From assembly GCF_020524355.2 (NCBI RefSeq), contig NZ_CP129019.1, positions 930,001-994,000 of the forward strand: 64,000 nucleotides of DNA, given 5' to 3'. Source of the DNA: Mesobacillus subterraneus. GTDB taxonomy: Bacteria; Bacillota; Bacilli; Bacillales; Cytobacillaceae. Both the position numbers and the translations under genes were made by a program. Position 1 is the stretch's first letter; each line of letters opens with the position of its first letter. Under the pieces are notes generated by a model that had not been told where the DNA came from, searched no databases, and saw only the letters and a program-made list of their open reading frames with translations. This document shows, piece by piece, positions 20,674 to 30,668 of the stretch.

Positions 20674-21096
20674 ATGAAAATTTCAACGAAAGGGCGCTAT
20701 GGACTGACCATTATGATCGAGCTGGCCAAAAAATATGGAGAAGGCCCAATATCTTTGAAATCCATTGCGCAAACAAATGATTTATCAGAGCATTACCTGG
20801 AGCAATTGGTTGCGCCGCTAAGGAATGCCGGACTGGTGAAAAGTATCAGGGGAGCATATGGCGGCTACATTCTCAGTTCTGAACCGTCTACCATTTCAGC
20901 TGGAGATATAATTCGAGTCCTGGAAGGGCCCATCAGCATTGTCGAAGGTATAGATGACGAGGAACCAGCCAAGCGTGAGCTCTGGACAAGAATCAGAGAC
21001 GCGGTCAAGGACGTACTCGATAATACAACAATCGAAGACCTCGCCAATCATTCAGACAACTTTGGTGAGTCTGACGCTTATATGTTTTATATTTAG
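20674..21096 (+). CDS. cymR: Rrf2-family cysteine metabolism repressor CymR
   Basis: A 140-residue Rrf2 winged-helix protein, MKISTKGRYGLTIMIELAKK, ATG 20674 after AGAGGTG. It lacks the three-cysteine Fe-S cluster of IscR, as CymR does. In B. subtilis it acts with CysK to repress cysteine and sulfur uptake genes. It precedes iscS by about 100 bp, which fits control of sulfur supply; the sulfur operon at 52-55 kb is a possible target but I see no proven site. Confidence 0.9.
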   Translation: MKISTKGRYGLTIMIELAKKYGEGPISLKSIAQTNDLSEHYLEQLVAPLRNAGLVKSIRGAYGGYILSSEPSTISAGDIIRVLEGPISIVEGIDDEEPAKRELWTRIRDAVKDVLDNTTIEDLANHSDNFGESDAYMFYI

Positions 21097-21195
21097 GTTT
21101 TCTTAAGTGGAAATTTGTTGTCTTGCACAACCCATTATTAATGGAGATGCAACAAAGGCAATTTTTAAAAAAACTTCTGAAGAGAGGGTACGACT

Positions 21196-22351
21196 TTGGA
21201 AAGAATCTATTTGGACCATGCAGCCACTACACCAATGCATCCGGACGTCCTGGCTGAAATGGTCAAGGTAATGGAAGTGGAATTCGGCAACCCTTCAAGC
21301 ATCCATCATTTCGGCCGTGTGACCAGGAAAATCCTCGATGATACTCGTGATGAACTGGCGAAGAGCATAGGAACGAAGGGGAACAATATCATTTTTACGA
21401 GCGGCGGCACTGAAGCAGATAATCTGGCTATTATCGGCTATGCGGAAAATAACCGCTCGAAGGGGCAGCATATCATCACGACTCAGATTGAACACCATGC
21501 TGTCCTGCACAGCTGTGAGGAATTGGAGAAACGAGGATTTGAGGTCACCTATCTGCCGGTGGACGAACATGGCCAAATATCCATGGTATCATTCGAAGAA
21601 GCATTGCGTGATGATACGATCCTTGTAACCATAATGTACGGAAACAATGAGGTAGGCACAATCCAGCCGATAAAAGAGATTGGTGAAATGCTTGTAGATC
21701 ATCAAGCTGTATTCCATACAGACGCTGTCCAGGGCCTATGGCATTGAAAAATTGGAAGTTGATGAATTGAAAATTGATTTACTTTCTGTTTCAGCCCATA
21801 AAATCAATGGGCCCAAGGGGATTGGCTTTCTTTTTATCCGTGATGGAATCAAGCTGGCACGTCAGCTTTTCGGCGGCGAACAAGAAAGAAAACGCCGTGC
21901 CGGCACCGAGAATGTTGCAGCGATCGCGGGGTTTCGAAAAGCAGTTCAGCTATCCCGGCAGGAGCTTGAGACAAAACGCAGCTTCTATGATGATTTAAAG
22001 AATTTGTTCATTGATAAACTCCAAATGAGCGGAATCTCTTTCCAGCTGAACGGATTGCTTGATAAATCACTCCCGCATATTTTAAACTTAAGTTTTCCAG
22101 GCACGAATGTCGAGGCGATGCTTGTTAACCTAGACTTATCTGGAATTGCTGCTTCAAGCGGATCGGCGTGTACGGCTGGATCAATCGAGCCTTCTCATGT
22201 GCTTGTAGCGATGTTCGGAAAAGAAGATGATAAGCTGACAAATTCTATCCGGTTCAGCTTCGGTCTGCACAATACAAGAGAACAGATTGAAAAAGCAGCA
22301 GAGGATACGGTGAAAATTGTCCGAAGGCTTGCGAAGAATAACCAGGTTTAA
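21196..22351 (+). CDS. iscS: Cysteine desulfurase, IscS/NifS class (YrvO); one frameshift
   Basis: PLP enzyme that moves sulfur from cysteine; here paired with mnmA 43 bp downstream, so it most likely feeds tRNA s2U34 thiolation. TTG start 21196 after AGAGGGT. Features: IYLDHAATTPMHP, the PLP lysine in SVSAHKINGPKG, and the catalytic cysteine in ASSGSACTAGS. The frame breaks at 21732-21736: AGGGCCT should be AGGCCT, giving HTDAVQAYGIEKLEVDELK. Restored length is 384 residues. One of two G insertions at GGCC in this window. Confidence 0.94.
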
Positions 22352-22388
22352 GGGAAGAATAAGTTTTATAGGAACAGAAAAGAGGTGA

Positions 22389-23510
<1,122 letters not shown>

Positions 23511-23517
23511 TCCTGAT

Positions 23518-23556
23518 CCAATCCCCGGCGGGCCAGCTTCGCCGGGGATTGTTTTA
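23518..23556 (+). terminator. mnmA terminator
   Basis: ATCCCCGGCG / CGCCGGGGAT stem, then TTGTTTTA. Confidence 0.8.
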
Positions 23557-23678
23557 GCTTATGATCTTTTTGGGATACATTCTACTAAATCGAAAAATCT
23601 GCATTTCAGGTGTTCCTCGAAAAGAGTCTAAACCCTGCATTAATATGGTATACTTTCATGGAGAATGGAGTGTTAGAA

Positions 23679-24338
23679 ATGGATAAAAACCAGACAGGTA
23701 TTGAGTTTATGAAAGAAGGTAAATGGGAAGAGGCTGCCAAAGCATTCGCGGAAGCGATTGATGCTCATCCAGAAGACCCGGTTGCATACATAAATTTCGG
23801 AAACGTCCTCACCGCAGTGGGTGATAATGAACGAGCAATGAACTTTTACGATAAAGCAATCAGCCTTGATGAGAATGCAACCGCAGCATACTACAGCAAA
23901 GGCGGAGTTTATTATGATGGACAAAATTTCGAGAAAGCAAAAAACATGTTCGAACTTGCGCTTAAAAAAGGGCTGGATAGTGGCGATAACTTTTTTATGC
24001 TGGGAATGAGCCTCGCTCAGATGGGCAGCAGCAAGCTTGCTTTGCCATATTTACAGCGCAGTACAGAGCTTCTCGAAAATGATGCCGAAGCCAATTTTCA
24101 ATATGGGCTTTGCCTTGCAAGGGAAGGGTTTATCGACGAAGCGATTAATGTGTTTGAACTTGCAATATCAATGGATTCGGAGCATGCAGACGCCCTCTAT
24201 AACCTAGGTGTGGCTTATGGTTATAAGGAAAATGGTGAAAAGGCGCTCCAGATGTTCAATCGTGCATTGGAAATCCAGCCAGACCACTTGCTTGCAGGAC
24301 ACGGCAAAAAATTGATTGAGGGACAAGATATCGATTAA
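23679..24338 (+). CDS. yrrB: Tetratricopeptide repeat protein YrrB
   Basis: 219 residues, MDKNQTGIEFMKEGKWEEAAKAF, start ATG 23679 with GGAG 8 nt upstream. Six TPR units of 34 residues can be read through the whole protein (PEDPVAYINFGNVL, ATAAYYSKGGVYY, HADALYNLGVAYG). No catalytic domain; a protein-interaction scaffold. It lies between mnmA and recD2 as in B. subtilis. Confidence 0.85.
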   Translation: MDKNQTGIEFMKEGKWEEAAKAFAEAIDAHPEDPVAYINFGNVLTAVGDNERAMNFYDKAISLDENATAAYYSKGGVYYDGQNFEKAKNMFELALKKGLDSGDNFFMLGMSLAQMGSSKLALPYLQRSTELLENDAEANFQYGLCLAREGFIDEAINVFELAISMDSEHADALYNLGVAYGYKENGEKALQMFNRALEIQPDHLLAGHGKKLIEGQDID

Positions 24339-24422
24339 TTAAGCACCTTTTCTTCGTCTTTGTTTCTCACTCAATGCGAAACCAGCTTGAACAAATTGGT
24401 TTGACGGAAAGGGGGAAGTACT

Positions 24423-26873
24423 TTGGACAAACAGGACTCGCTTGATTTGTTTTCAGAACAAGGCAAGTTCATGAAAGGGAAGCATCTTGTTACCATTTTT
24501 CATAATGAACAGAATCTATACACAGTCCTTAGGATCAGGGTTGAGGAAACAAATGAGCAGTACGAGGATAAGGAAGCAGTCATTACAGGGTATTTCCCCC
24601 GGATTCATGAGCAGGAGACTTATATTTTCTTTGGTGAGGTAAAAGAACATCCTAAGTTCGGTGCACAATTCCATGCGACTCATTTCCGGAAAGACTTGCC
24701 GCAGTCAAAGCAGGGGATCATCAGCTACCTTTCCGGTGACCTTTTCAAAGGAATCGGGAAGAAAACAGCTGAGAAAATCGTTGATACACTGGGTGAAAAG
24801 ACCATCACAAGGATTATCGAGAACCCGTCTGTCCTTGACCAGATTCCGAAGCTGGCACCTGAAAAAGCAAAGGAACTTTATGACACATTGATGGAGCATC
24901 AGGGCCTCGAACAAGTGATGGTCGCATTGAATGAATATGGCTTTGGTCCTCAGCTGTCGATGAAAATTTATCAAGTTTACAAGGAACAGGCGATTGATGT
25001 AATTCAGAACAATCCGTACAAGCTTGTGGAGGATATCGAAGGCATCGGTTTCGGGAGGGCGGATGAACTGGGCAGCCAGCTCGGTTTAACTGGTAACCAT
25101 CCTGACCGGATCAAGGCAGCCTGTCTCTATACACTTGAAAATTCAAGCATACAGGGCGGTCATGTTTTCATGGAAGCAGAAAACCTTCTCGTCGAAGTGA
25201 AAAAGCTTCTAGAAGACAATCAAAATGTTGAAATTGTATTTACTGATATCTCAAAGGAAATCATCAAGCTCGGTGAAGAAGGAAAGCTGGTTGCTGAAGA
25301 ACAGAGAGTCTATTTGCCATCTCTCTATTATTCGGAAAAGGGCCTGGTTGTGAACATTAAAAGAATCCTTGAACAGACAGAATACGAAAATCAATTTCCT
25401 GAATCGGAGTTTCTCCTAGCGCTCGGAAATCTTGAGGAGCGCCTTGGTGTCCAATATGGGCCAAGCCAGAAGGAAGCGATTCAGACAGCGCTTATGTCAC
25501 CGATGATGATTCTGACCGGTGGGCCCGGCACAGGTAAAACGACGGTCATTAAAGGAATTGTTGAGCTATATGCAGAGCTACATGGCTGTTCACTTGACCC
25601 GAAAGATTATAAAAAAGAAGAACCTTATCCGTTCTTGCTTGCGGCGCCGACTGGTCGTGCGGCAAAGAGGATGACTGAGTCAACAGGTCTTCCTGCCGTG
25701 ACCATTCATAGGCTTTTGCGCTGGAATGGCGCAGAAGGTTTTGACCATAATGAAGACCAGCCGCTTGAGGGAAAGATATTGATTATTGATGAAACCTCAA
25801 TGGTTGATATATGGCTCGCCCATCAATTATTCAAATCTCTGCCTGACAATATTCAGGTGATCGTTGTAGGAGATGAAGACCAGCTTCCTTCAGTAGGTCC
25901 TGGCCAGGTACTGAAGGATCTACTTGATTCCGGCAGGGTCCCGACTGTTAGGCTGACGGATATATACCGACAGGCTGAAGGATCATCAATAATCGAACTT
26001 GCTCATCAAATCAAAAAAGGCTTTCTGCCAGAAGATATTTCTGCTCAGCAGCCTGACCGTTCTTTTATAAAATGTACGACAAGCCAGATTCCTCAGGTAG
26101 TCGAAAAGGTTGTCGCCAATGCTAAGAATAAAGGGTATTCTCCTAGGAGCATCCAGGTGCTGGCACCAATGTACCGTGGTCCAGCCGGCATTGACCGGTT
26201 GAACGAGCTGCTGCAGGATCTCTTCAATCCTAATTCTGATGGAACGAGAAAAGAGCTTGCATTTGGCGATGTGAAGTATCGTATCGGGGATAAGGTCCTT
26301 CAGCTGGTAAATCAGCCGGAAGCCAATGTGTTCAATGGTGACATGGGTGAGGTTGTCGCGATCTTTTACGCGAAGGAAAACACCGAAAAGCAAGATCAGC
26401 TGATTGTGTCCTTTGATGGCATAGAAGTTACATATAATAGGGCAGACCTCTCGCAAATCACCCACGCTTATTGCTGTTCCGTGCATAAATCCCAGGGTAG
26501 TGAATTTCCGATTGTCGTCCTTCCAGTAGTGAAAAGCTACTTCAGAATGCTGCGCAGGAATCTGATTTATACCGCAATCACCAGGAGCAAGCAATTCCTG
26601 ATTCTTGTTGGTGAAGAAGAAGCACTGAAGATGGGGATCGAACGCGGTGAAGATACCGAAAGGAATACAACTCTTGTAGAAAAGCTTGTTCTATTGCTGC
26701 CCGAATTGCAGGATGAAACGGGTACAAAGGAACATTCGGAGTGTAAGCACCAAAATCATGAAGATAACATCAAAGTTGAAAAAATGAATTATATTGAAAT
26801 TATTAAAAACGCTGATCCGATGATTGGAATGGACAATCTGACTCCTTATGATTTTATGGAGGAAGGTAGTTAG
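24423..26873 (+). CDS. recD2: RecD2-type DNA helicase (RecD-like, AddAB-independent)
   Basis: 816-residue SF1B 5'-3' helicase. TTG 24423 after AAGGGGGAAG. The N-terminal OB-like and helix-hairpin-helix region (GDLFKGIGKKTAEKIVD; PYKLVEDIEGIGFGRAD) is typical of RecD2. Walker A is GGPGTGKTT near residue 366, Walker B LIIDETSMVD; motif GDEDQLPSVGPGQV, and UvrD-like motifs HAYCCSVHKSQGSEF and YTAITRSKQF. Limits recombination and helps replication in B. subtilis. A 60-residue acidic/hydrophilic tail follows the core. Intact. Confidence 0.96.
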   Translation: MDKQDSLDLFSEQGKFMKGKHLVTIFHNEQNLYTVLRIRVEETNEQYEDKEAVITGYFPRIHEQETYIFFGEVKEHPKFGAQFHATHFRKDLPQSKQGIISYLSGDLFKGIGKKTAEKIVDTLGEKTITRIIENPSVLDQIPKLAPEKAKELYDTLMEHQGLEQVMVALNEYGFGPQLSMKIYQVYKEQAIDVIQNNPYKLVEDIEGIGFGRADELGSQLGLTGNHPDRIKAACLYTLENSSIQGGHVFMEAENLLVEVKKLLEDNQNVEIVFTDISKEIIKLGEEGKLVAEEQRVYLPSLYYSEKGLVVNIKRILEQTEYENQFPESEFLLALGNLEERLGVQYGPSQKEAIQTALMSPMMILTGGPGTGKTTVIKGIVELYAELHGCSLDPKDYKKEEPYPFLLAAPTGRAAKRMTESTGLPAVTIHRLLRWNGAEGFDHNEDQPLEGKILIIDETSMVDIWLAHQLFKSLPDNIQVIVVGDEDQLPSVGPGQVLKDLLDSGRVPTVRLTDIYRQAEGSSIIELAHQIKKGFLPEDISAQQPDRSFIKCTTSQIPQVVEKVVANAKNKGYSPRSIQVLAPMYRGPAGIDRLNELLQDLFNPNSDGTRKELAFGDVKYRIGDKVLQLVNQPEANVFNGDMGEVVAIFYAKENTEKQDQLIVSFDGIEVTYNRADLSQITHAYCCSVHKSQGSEFPIVVLPVVKSYFRMLRRNLIYTAITRSKQFLILVGEEEALKMGIERGEDTERNTTLVEKLVLLLPELQDETGTKEHSECKHQNHEDNIKVEKMNYIEIIKNADPMIGMDNLTPYDFMEEGS

Positions 26874-26882
26874 TCTTAAGAT

Positions 26883-26912
26883 GAACCCGCGTAATCGCTG
26901 CGCGGGTTCTTG
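26883..26912. terminator. Terminator between recD2 and LysM amidase
   Basis: GAACCCGCG / CGCGGGTTC stem with TTGCTTGTT; convergent genes share it. Confidence 0.75.
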
Positions 26913-26929
26913 CTTGTTCACCTTCACCT

Positions 26930-27940
26930 TCACCTTAAAGCAGCAGATATTTCCTGCATTTTTTTCTTCACCATAGGATAAAAATGATTCTTAGCGTCCG
27001 CTGTGGAATTTCCGCCAAAAAATCCGGTGCCTGGGCAAGTTTTGACCGCGTGCCCTTCTCCTTCATCCAGTACTCTTTCACCTGAATTGATATCCCACCA
27101 ATGGTGATAGGTAATACTGTCAACCGATGGTGTTAGTCCAAATTTCATCATAAGCAATGCTGTGACCGTAAGTACGGTCTCCCTTTGCTCAGCGGTCATC
27201 TGGTTATTGCCAGCATCGAAATTCCCCACATTCTCTATTGCAAGTGCATCTGCTTCAATCTCTTCCATCACCGATTTATTCAGCAGTCCAAACGAACCTT
27301 CAGGAGGTTTGTTAAATGATCTTCCTACAGCAACCAATCCATCCGGAAATGTCGTCAATTGCTGGCTGATTGTGCTCCACTTCATGGAATTAACATGATA
27401 GTCTTCCATTCCCTTTAATAAGGTAAAGTGATTGGAACCATTAAACTGCTGGTACGATGGCTGATACGTGTGATGCTGCTGGATTTTACCGATCTTTCGG
27501 GTGAAAAGGTGATTGAATAGCCAGTCCTTGAATTCCTCCCTTGTCATAAGGACATACTGCCCCTCCATGGTAAGTTGTTTTGGAGGTATCCGCAAAATTT
27601 GCCCTGCATATATCATGTTTGAGTTAAGATGATTAGTGGTTTTGATTGACTGTACGGTGGAATTGAACGCAACAGACAGCTTCCATAATGTGTCCCCAGG
27701 GACGACTTCATACATGATCGGTACTCTTAGCTTCTGTCCAATTAAAATCAAATCCGACTGCAGACCGTTAATGAGTTTAATGTCTTCAACTGATGTCCGG
27801 TATGTAGCAGCGATTTTCCATAAATAATCCCCAGGCTTAACCTCATAAGTATTCCTCGGATGGTTGGCAGCAGATCCAAACCCAACATTCGTTAAAACTA
27901 AACATAAACTGAACAATAACACTGAGATCCGTTTTTTCAT
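26930..27940 (-). CDS. LysM N-acetylmuramoyl-L-alanine amidase (Amidase_2/PGRP fold)
   Basis: 336 residues: signal peptide (MKKRISVLLFSLCLVLTNVG), two LysM domains (YEVKPGDYLWKIAATY, YEVVPGDTLWKLSVAF) that bind peptidoglycan, then a zinc amidase domain. Likely ligands are in IQQHHTYQPSY, YHHWWDI and KTCPGTGFFGG. It would act outside the cell on the wall. I do not recognise the exact B. subtilis orthologue. Confidence 0.85.
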   Translation of the reverse strand: MKKRISVLLFSLCLVLTNVGFGSAANHPRNTYEVKPGDYLWKIAATYRTSVEDIKLINGLQSDLILIGQKLRVPIMYEVVPGDTLWKLSVAFNSTVQSIKTTNHLNSNMIYAGQILRIPPKQLTMEGQYVLMTREEFKDWLFNHLFTRKIGKIQQHHTYQPSYQQFNGSNHFTLLKGMEDYHVNSMKWSTISQQLTTFPDGLVAVGRSFNKPPEGSFGLLNKSVMEEIEADALAIENVGNFDAGNNQMTAEQRETVLTVTALLMMKFGLTPSVDSITYHHWWDINSGERVLDEGEGHAVKTCPGTGFFGGNSTADAKNHFYPMVKKKMQEISAALR

Positions 27941-28110
27941 GATGTTAATTCCCTTTCGATTGGTATTTTTTTATTTAGTGTGCAAAACCATCAAAGAATT
28001 ACACAGTATTTTAAAAATATTTTTCTGGTCTTCGAATGGAAATCCTTACACCACATGAAACGGGGAATAGAGTAGAAACTATAACTGTTCGGGAAAGGCG
28101 GGACACACTT

Positions 28111-28587
28111 TTGCGGACATTTTCACTTTTAAAGGGACTGCCTGTATATGAATTGGTTAATGGTCAAAAACTGGGCGAAGTTTGTGATGTAAGCATTTCT
28201 GGCAATGGAAGCGTAGTAGGCTTACTTGTAAAAAAGGGTGCGTTCATCAAGAAAACGTTTCAGGTGAAAGTGGATCAAGTTTCATCTTTTGGTGAAGATG
28301 GGATCATGGTGAAAGACAAATCAGCCTTGGAGCGATTGGAGACAGAGCCTGAATATACATTTGAGCATAATGAGAGTCTTGCTGGGAAAAAGCTTCTTTC
28401 GAATGAAGGGGAGCAGCTTGGCTTGCTTGAGGATGTATATTTTATGGAAGAATTGGGCACGATTGTAGGGTACGAATTAACGGATGGCTTTTTTTCGGAT
28501 ATAGCGAATGGAAAGCGTGTCATAAAGACCACTGGTCCACCTGCAATCGGAAAGGATGCCATCGTCGTCACTGTCAAATCGAGATGA
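28111..28587 (+). CDS. yrrD: PRC-barrel domain protein YrrD
   Basis: 158 residues from TTG 28111, chosen because AAAGGCGGG lies 8 nt before it; the frame is open further up without a ribosome site. MRTFSLLKGLPVYELVNGQKLGEV opens the first PRC-barrel, and a second begins at about residue 88 (GKKLLSNEGEQLGLLEDVYF). PRC-barrels bind RNA or proteins; YrrD's role is unknown. Same place as in B. subtilis, after recD2. Confidence 0.8.
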   Translation: MRTFSLLKGLPVYELVNGQKLGEVCDVSISGNGSVVGLLVKKGAFIKKTFQVKVDQVSSFGEDGIMVKDKSALERLETEPEYTFEHNESLAGKKLLSNEGEQLGLLEDVYFMEELGTIVGYELTDGFFSDIANGKRVIKTTGPPAIGKDAIVVTVKSR

Positions 28588-28596
28588 GGTGTCCTT

Positions 28597-28788
28597 ATGT
28601 TAAGTTGTCCCAATTGCAGGAGCAAGGATATCGGTAAAATTGGCATCAACCAATATTACTGCTGGAATTGCTTCATCGAACTGTCTCTGAACAAAGGCTT
28701 GATTCATACCCATCAAGTCGAAGAAGATGGAACATTGAGCTCACTTGATGATTTATTCGAAGAAGATCAACGTCAATACGGCATGTAA
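28597..28788 (+). CDS. Small zinc-ribbon protein
   Basis: 63 residues, MLSCPNCRSKDIGKIGINQYYCWNCFIEL, ATG 28597 after GAGGTG, 9 bp behind yrrD. Two CxxC pairs (CPNC, CWNC) form a classic zinc ribbon, followed by an acidic tail. Probably in one operon with yrrD and yrzQ. Function unknown. Confidence 0.8.
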   Translation: MLSCPNCRSKDIGKIGINQYYCWNCFIELSLNKGLIHTHQVEEDGTLSSLDDLFEEDQRQYGM

Positions 28789-28811
28789 AATAAATCAAAG
28801 AGGTGAAGCAC

Positions 28812-28946
28812 ATGAATAAAATGTTAACCTCCGCAATCGCTTTTGGCGCTGGTATGGCAGCTTACAATTATGCTTCCAACAACAATATGATGTCTGGAAG
28901 GAAAATGAAGAAGCTTGGCAAGAAAATGAGCAAAGCTTTATTCTAA
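28812..28946 (+). CDS. yrzQ: Short basic membrane-associated peptide, YrzQ-like (DUF3918)
   Basis: 44 residues: MNKMLTSAIAFGAGMAAYNY, then an Asn-rich turn and a strongly basic tail (GRKMKKLGKKMSKALF). ATG 28812 follows AAGAGGTGAAG at good spacing. One hydrophobic helix plus a positive tail fits YrzQ of B. subtilis, found at the same place; no function known. Confidence 0.75.
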   Translation: MNKMLTSAIAFGAGMAAYNYASNNNMMSGRKMKKLGKKMSKALF

Positions 28947-28962
28947 TTCGGATGTTCAACTT

Positions 28963-28994
28963 GATCCCTTGCGTTTCGCAAGGGATCTTTTATG
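28963..28994 (+). terminator. Terminator after yrzQ
   Basis: GATCCCTTGCG / CGCAAGGGATC with TTTTAT. Confidence 0.85.
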
Positions 28995-29028
28995 ATTCAA
29001 ATTGGAAAAAAAAGCTGGTAATTTCCAA

Positions 29029-29140
29029 TTCGCTATAAAAAAACGTTTTTCGCTATAATAATCAAATTTTCGCTATAAAATAATTTTTTTCGCTATAAAA
29101 ATGAGATTTTCGCTATAAAAGAGAACTTTTCGCTATAAAA
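29029..29140. repeat. Six direct repeats with exact 20-bp spacing
   Basis: CGCTATAA starts at 29031, 29051, 29071, 29091, 29111 and 29131, always preceded by TT (usually TTTT) and, in five copies, extended to CGCTATAAAA. The other bases of each unit vary. The array lies after the yrzQ terminator and 90 bp before the AI-2E-type transporter gene, and is non-coding. Confidence 0.9.
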
Positions 29141-29233
29141 CCGTAAATTATAGCTTAAATAATATCCAGACAAGGACAAAAATGTATAATCCACTCCCTT
29201 TCTTTTCAGAATAAAACAGGAAGGAGGGCGAAG

Positions 29234-30316
29234 ATGATGAACATCCAGATGAAATGGTATTACCGGCTTGGATTTCTTCTCCTTTTGTTCATTGTTCTGT
29301 TCGTTTTCATAAAATTACAATCCATATGGGTTCCTTTTTTGGAAGTATTGCTTTCGCTGCTTGTGCCTTTTTCCGTGGCTGCTTTCATTACATATTTACT
29401 CCATCCGATAGTGGAGGCTCTTCACCAAAGAGGGCTTCATCGAGGAGTTTCGATCCTGATTATCTATATTTTGTTTTTTGGTGGAGCGGGCTTCGCTTTT
29501 TACAAAGGGATTCCTGCGCTGATTCACCAGCTCGGCGACCTGGCAGAAAATGCTCCGTATTTCGCCGAGCAGTATAAACAAATGGTCAATAATATTATTG
29601 ACCAGACTTCTAAGTGGCTGGCAGGCATCCATGAAAGAATCGAAGATGGAATTACTCGGATGGAGCAATGGCTTGATGGTGTGCTTGCTGGTACGATGAC
29701 GTTCCTGATGGATACCATTAATTCCATCCTTACAATTGCTGTAATCCCGTTTATTGCTTTTTACATGCTGAAAGATTTCGGTGCCATTAAAAAAGCGGCG
29801 TGGTATCTAACCCCTCGGCAGTGGAGACAGCCAGGCGCCAAGTTCTTGCATGAAGTCGACAAATCGCTCGGCAGTTATATCCGCGGACAGCTGCTTATTT
29901 GTTTAATAATCGGTGTCCTATCCTCCTTGTTTTTTTGGCTGGCAGGCATAAAATATTCGCTGCTGCTTGGAGCGATTGTCGGGATAACCAATGTAATTCC
30001 TTATTTCGGGCCAATCATCGGAGCTATTCCGGCAGTCATCATCGCGGCGACTATGTCGGTTAAAATGGTGCTTCTAGCACTCGTGATCGTCTTTTCTCTT
30101 CAGTTCCTCGAGGGGAATATTCTGTCTCCGCTGATTGTCGGCAAAAGCCTGCATATGCATCCGCTGATGATCATGTTTGCATTGCTGGCAGGGGAGGAGG
30201 TTGGCGGCATCCTTGGATTAATACTTGCCGTACCTGTCCTGGTTGTATTGAGGGCGGCATTGATTCATGCAAAAGATCATATCATCCTTGAGAGAAAGAA
30301 AGAACGGCCTTCATAA
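29234..30316 (+). CDS. yrrI: AI-2E family transporter, YrrI-like
   Basis: 360-residue polytopic membrane protein, ATG 29234 after AAGGAGGG. About seven hydrophobic segments; conserved features include PYFGPIIGAIPAVIIA and LEGNILSPLIVGKSLHMHPL. The family (PF01594) takes its name from AI-2 export by E. coli TqsA, but other members are Na+/H+ antiporters or unknown, so the substrate is open. It occupies the yrrI place upstream of alaS. Confidence 0.85.
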   Translation: MMNIQMKWYYRLGFLLLLFIVLFVFIKLQSIWVPFLEVLLSLLVPFSVAAFITYLLHPIVEALHQRGLHRGVSILIIYILFFGGAGFAFYKGIPALIHQLGDLAENAPYFAEQYKQMVNNIIDQTSKWLAGIHERIEDGITRMEQWLDGVLAGTMTFLMDTINSILTIAVIPFIAFYMLKDFGAIKKAAWYLTPRQWRQPGAKFLHEVDKSLGSYIRGQLLICLIIGVLSSLFFWLAGIKYSLLLGAIVGITNVIPYFGPIIGAIPAVIIAATMSVKMVLLALVIVFSLQFLEGNILSPLIVGKSLHMHPLMIMFALLAGEEVGGILGLILAVPVLVVLRAALIHAKDHIILERKKERPS

Positions 30317-30331
30317 TTTTCGTCATGTCGT

Positions 30332-30360
30332 TTGACAAACTGCGACAGGCTATATATAAT
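30332..30360 (+). promoter_or_regulatory. alaS promoter (perfect sigma-A consensus)
   Basis: TTGACA (30332-30337), 17-nt gap, TATAAT (30355-30360). Confidence 0.9.
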
Positions 30361-30366
30361 TCGGCT

Positions 30367-30614
30367 ATAGATTAATAATTCGAAAAATGTAGAAGGAACG
30401 AGTATGTTATAGACCATCGTCCAGAGAGGGGTTCCCAGGCTGAAAGAATTCCCGGTGAAGAATAACAGAAGGCTATTCCGGAGTGCAGGAAAAACCTGCC
30501 GTAGCAGCTGCGTTAAAGCGTTTTTGAGAGATGGGCGCGCAAGTTTGTGTCCATAATCAGGGTGGTACCGCGAGCAAGCTCTCGTCCCTGTCCAGGGATG
30601 AGGGCTTTTTTTTG
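30367..30614 (+). ncRNA. T-box riboswitch leader (Ala) of alaS
   Basis: Contains CCCAGGCTGAAAGAA (stem I), likely specifier GCT (Ala) at 30472-30474, the T-box AGGGTGGTACCGCG (30559-30572), and a terminator (GTCCCTG..CAGGGATGAGGGC plus eight T). Senses uncharged tRNA-Ala to control alaS. Confidence 0.92.
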
Positions 30615-30668
30615 TTGCCTAAAATCCCTGAAAGCTTACATTTCACTTGGATTTAGGAGGTTGGTTTT

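Noticed and set aside
25986..26594. 202-codon minus-strand ORF inside recD2
   Set aside because: Antisense shadow of conserved helicase motifs.
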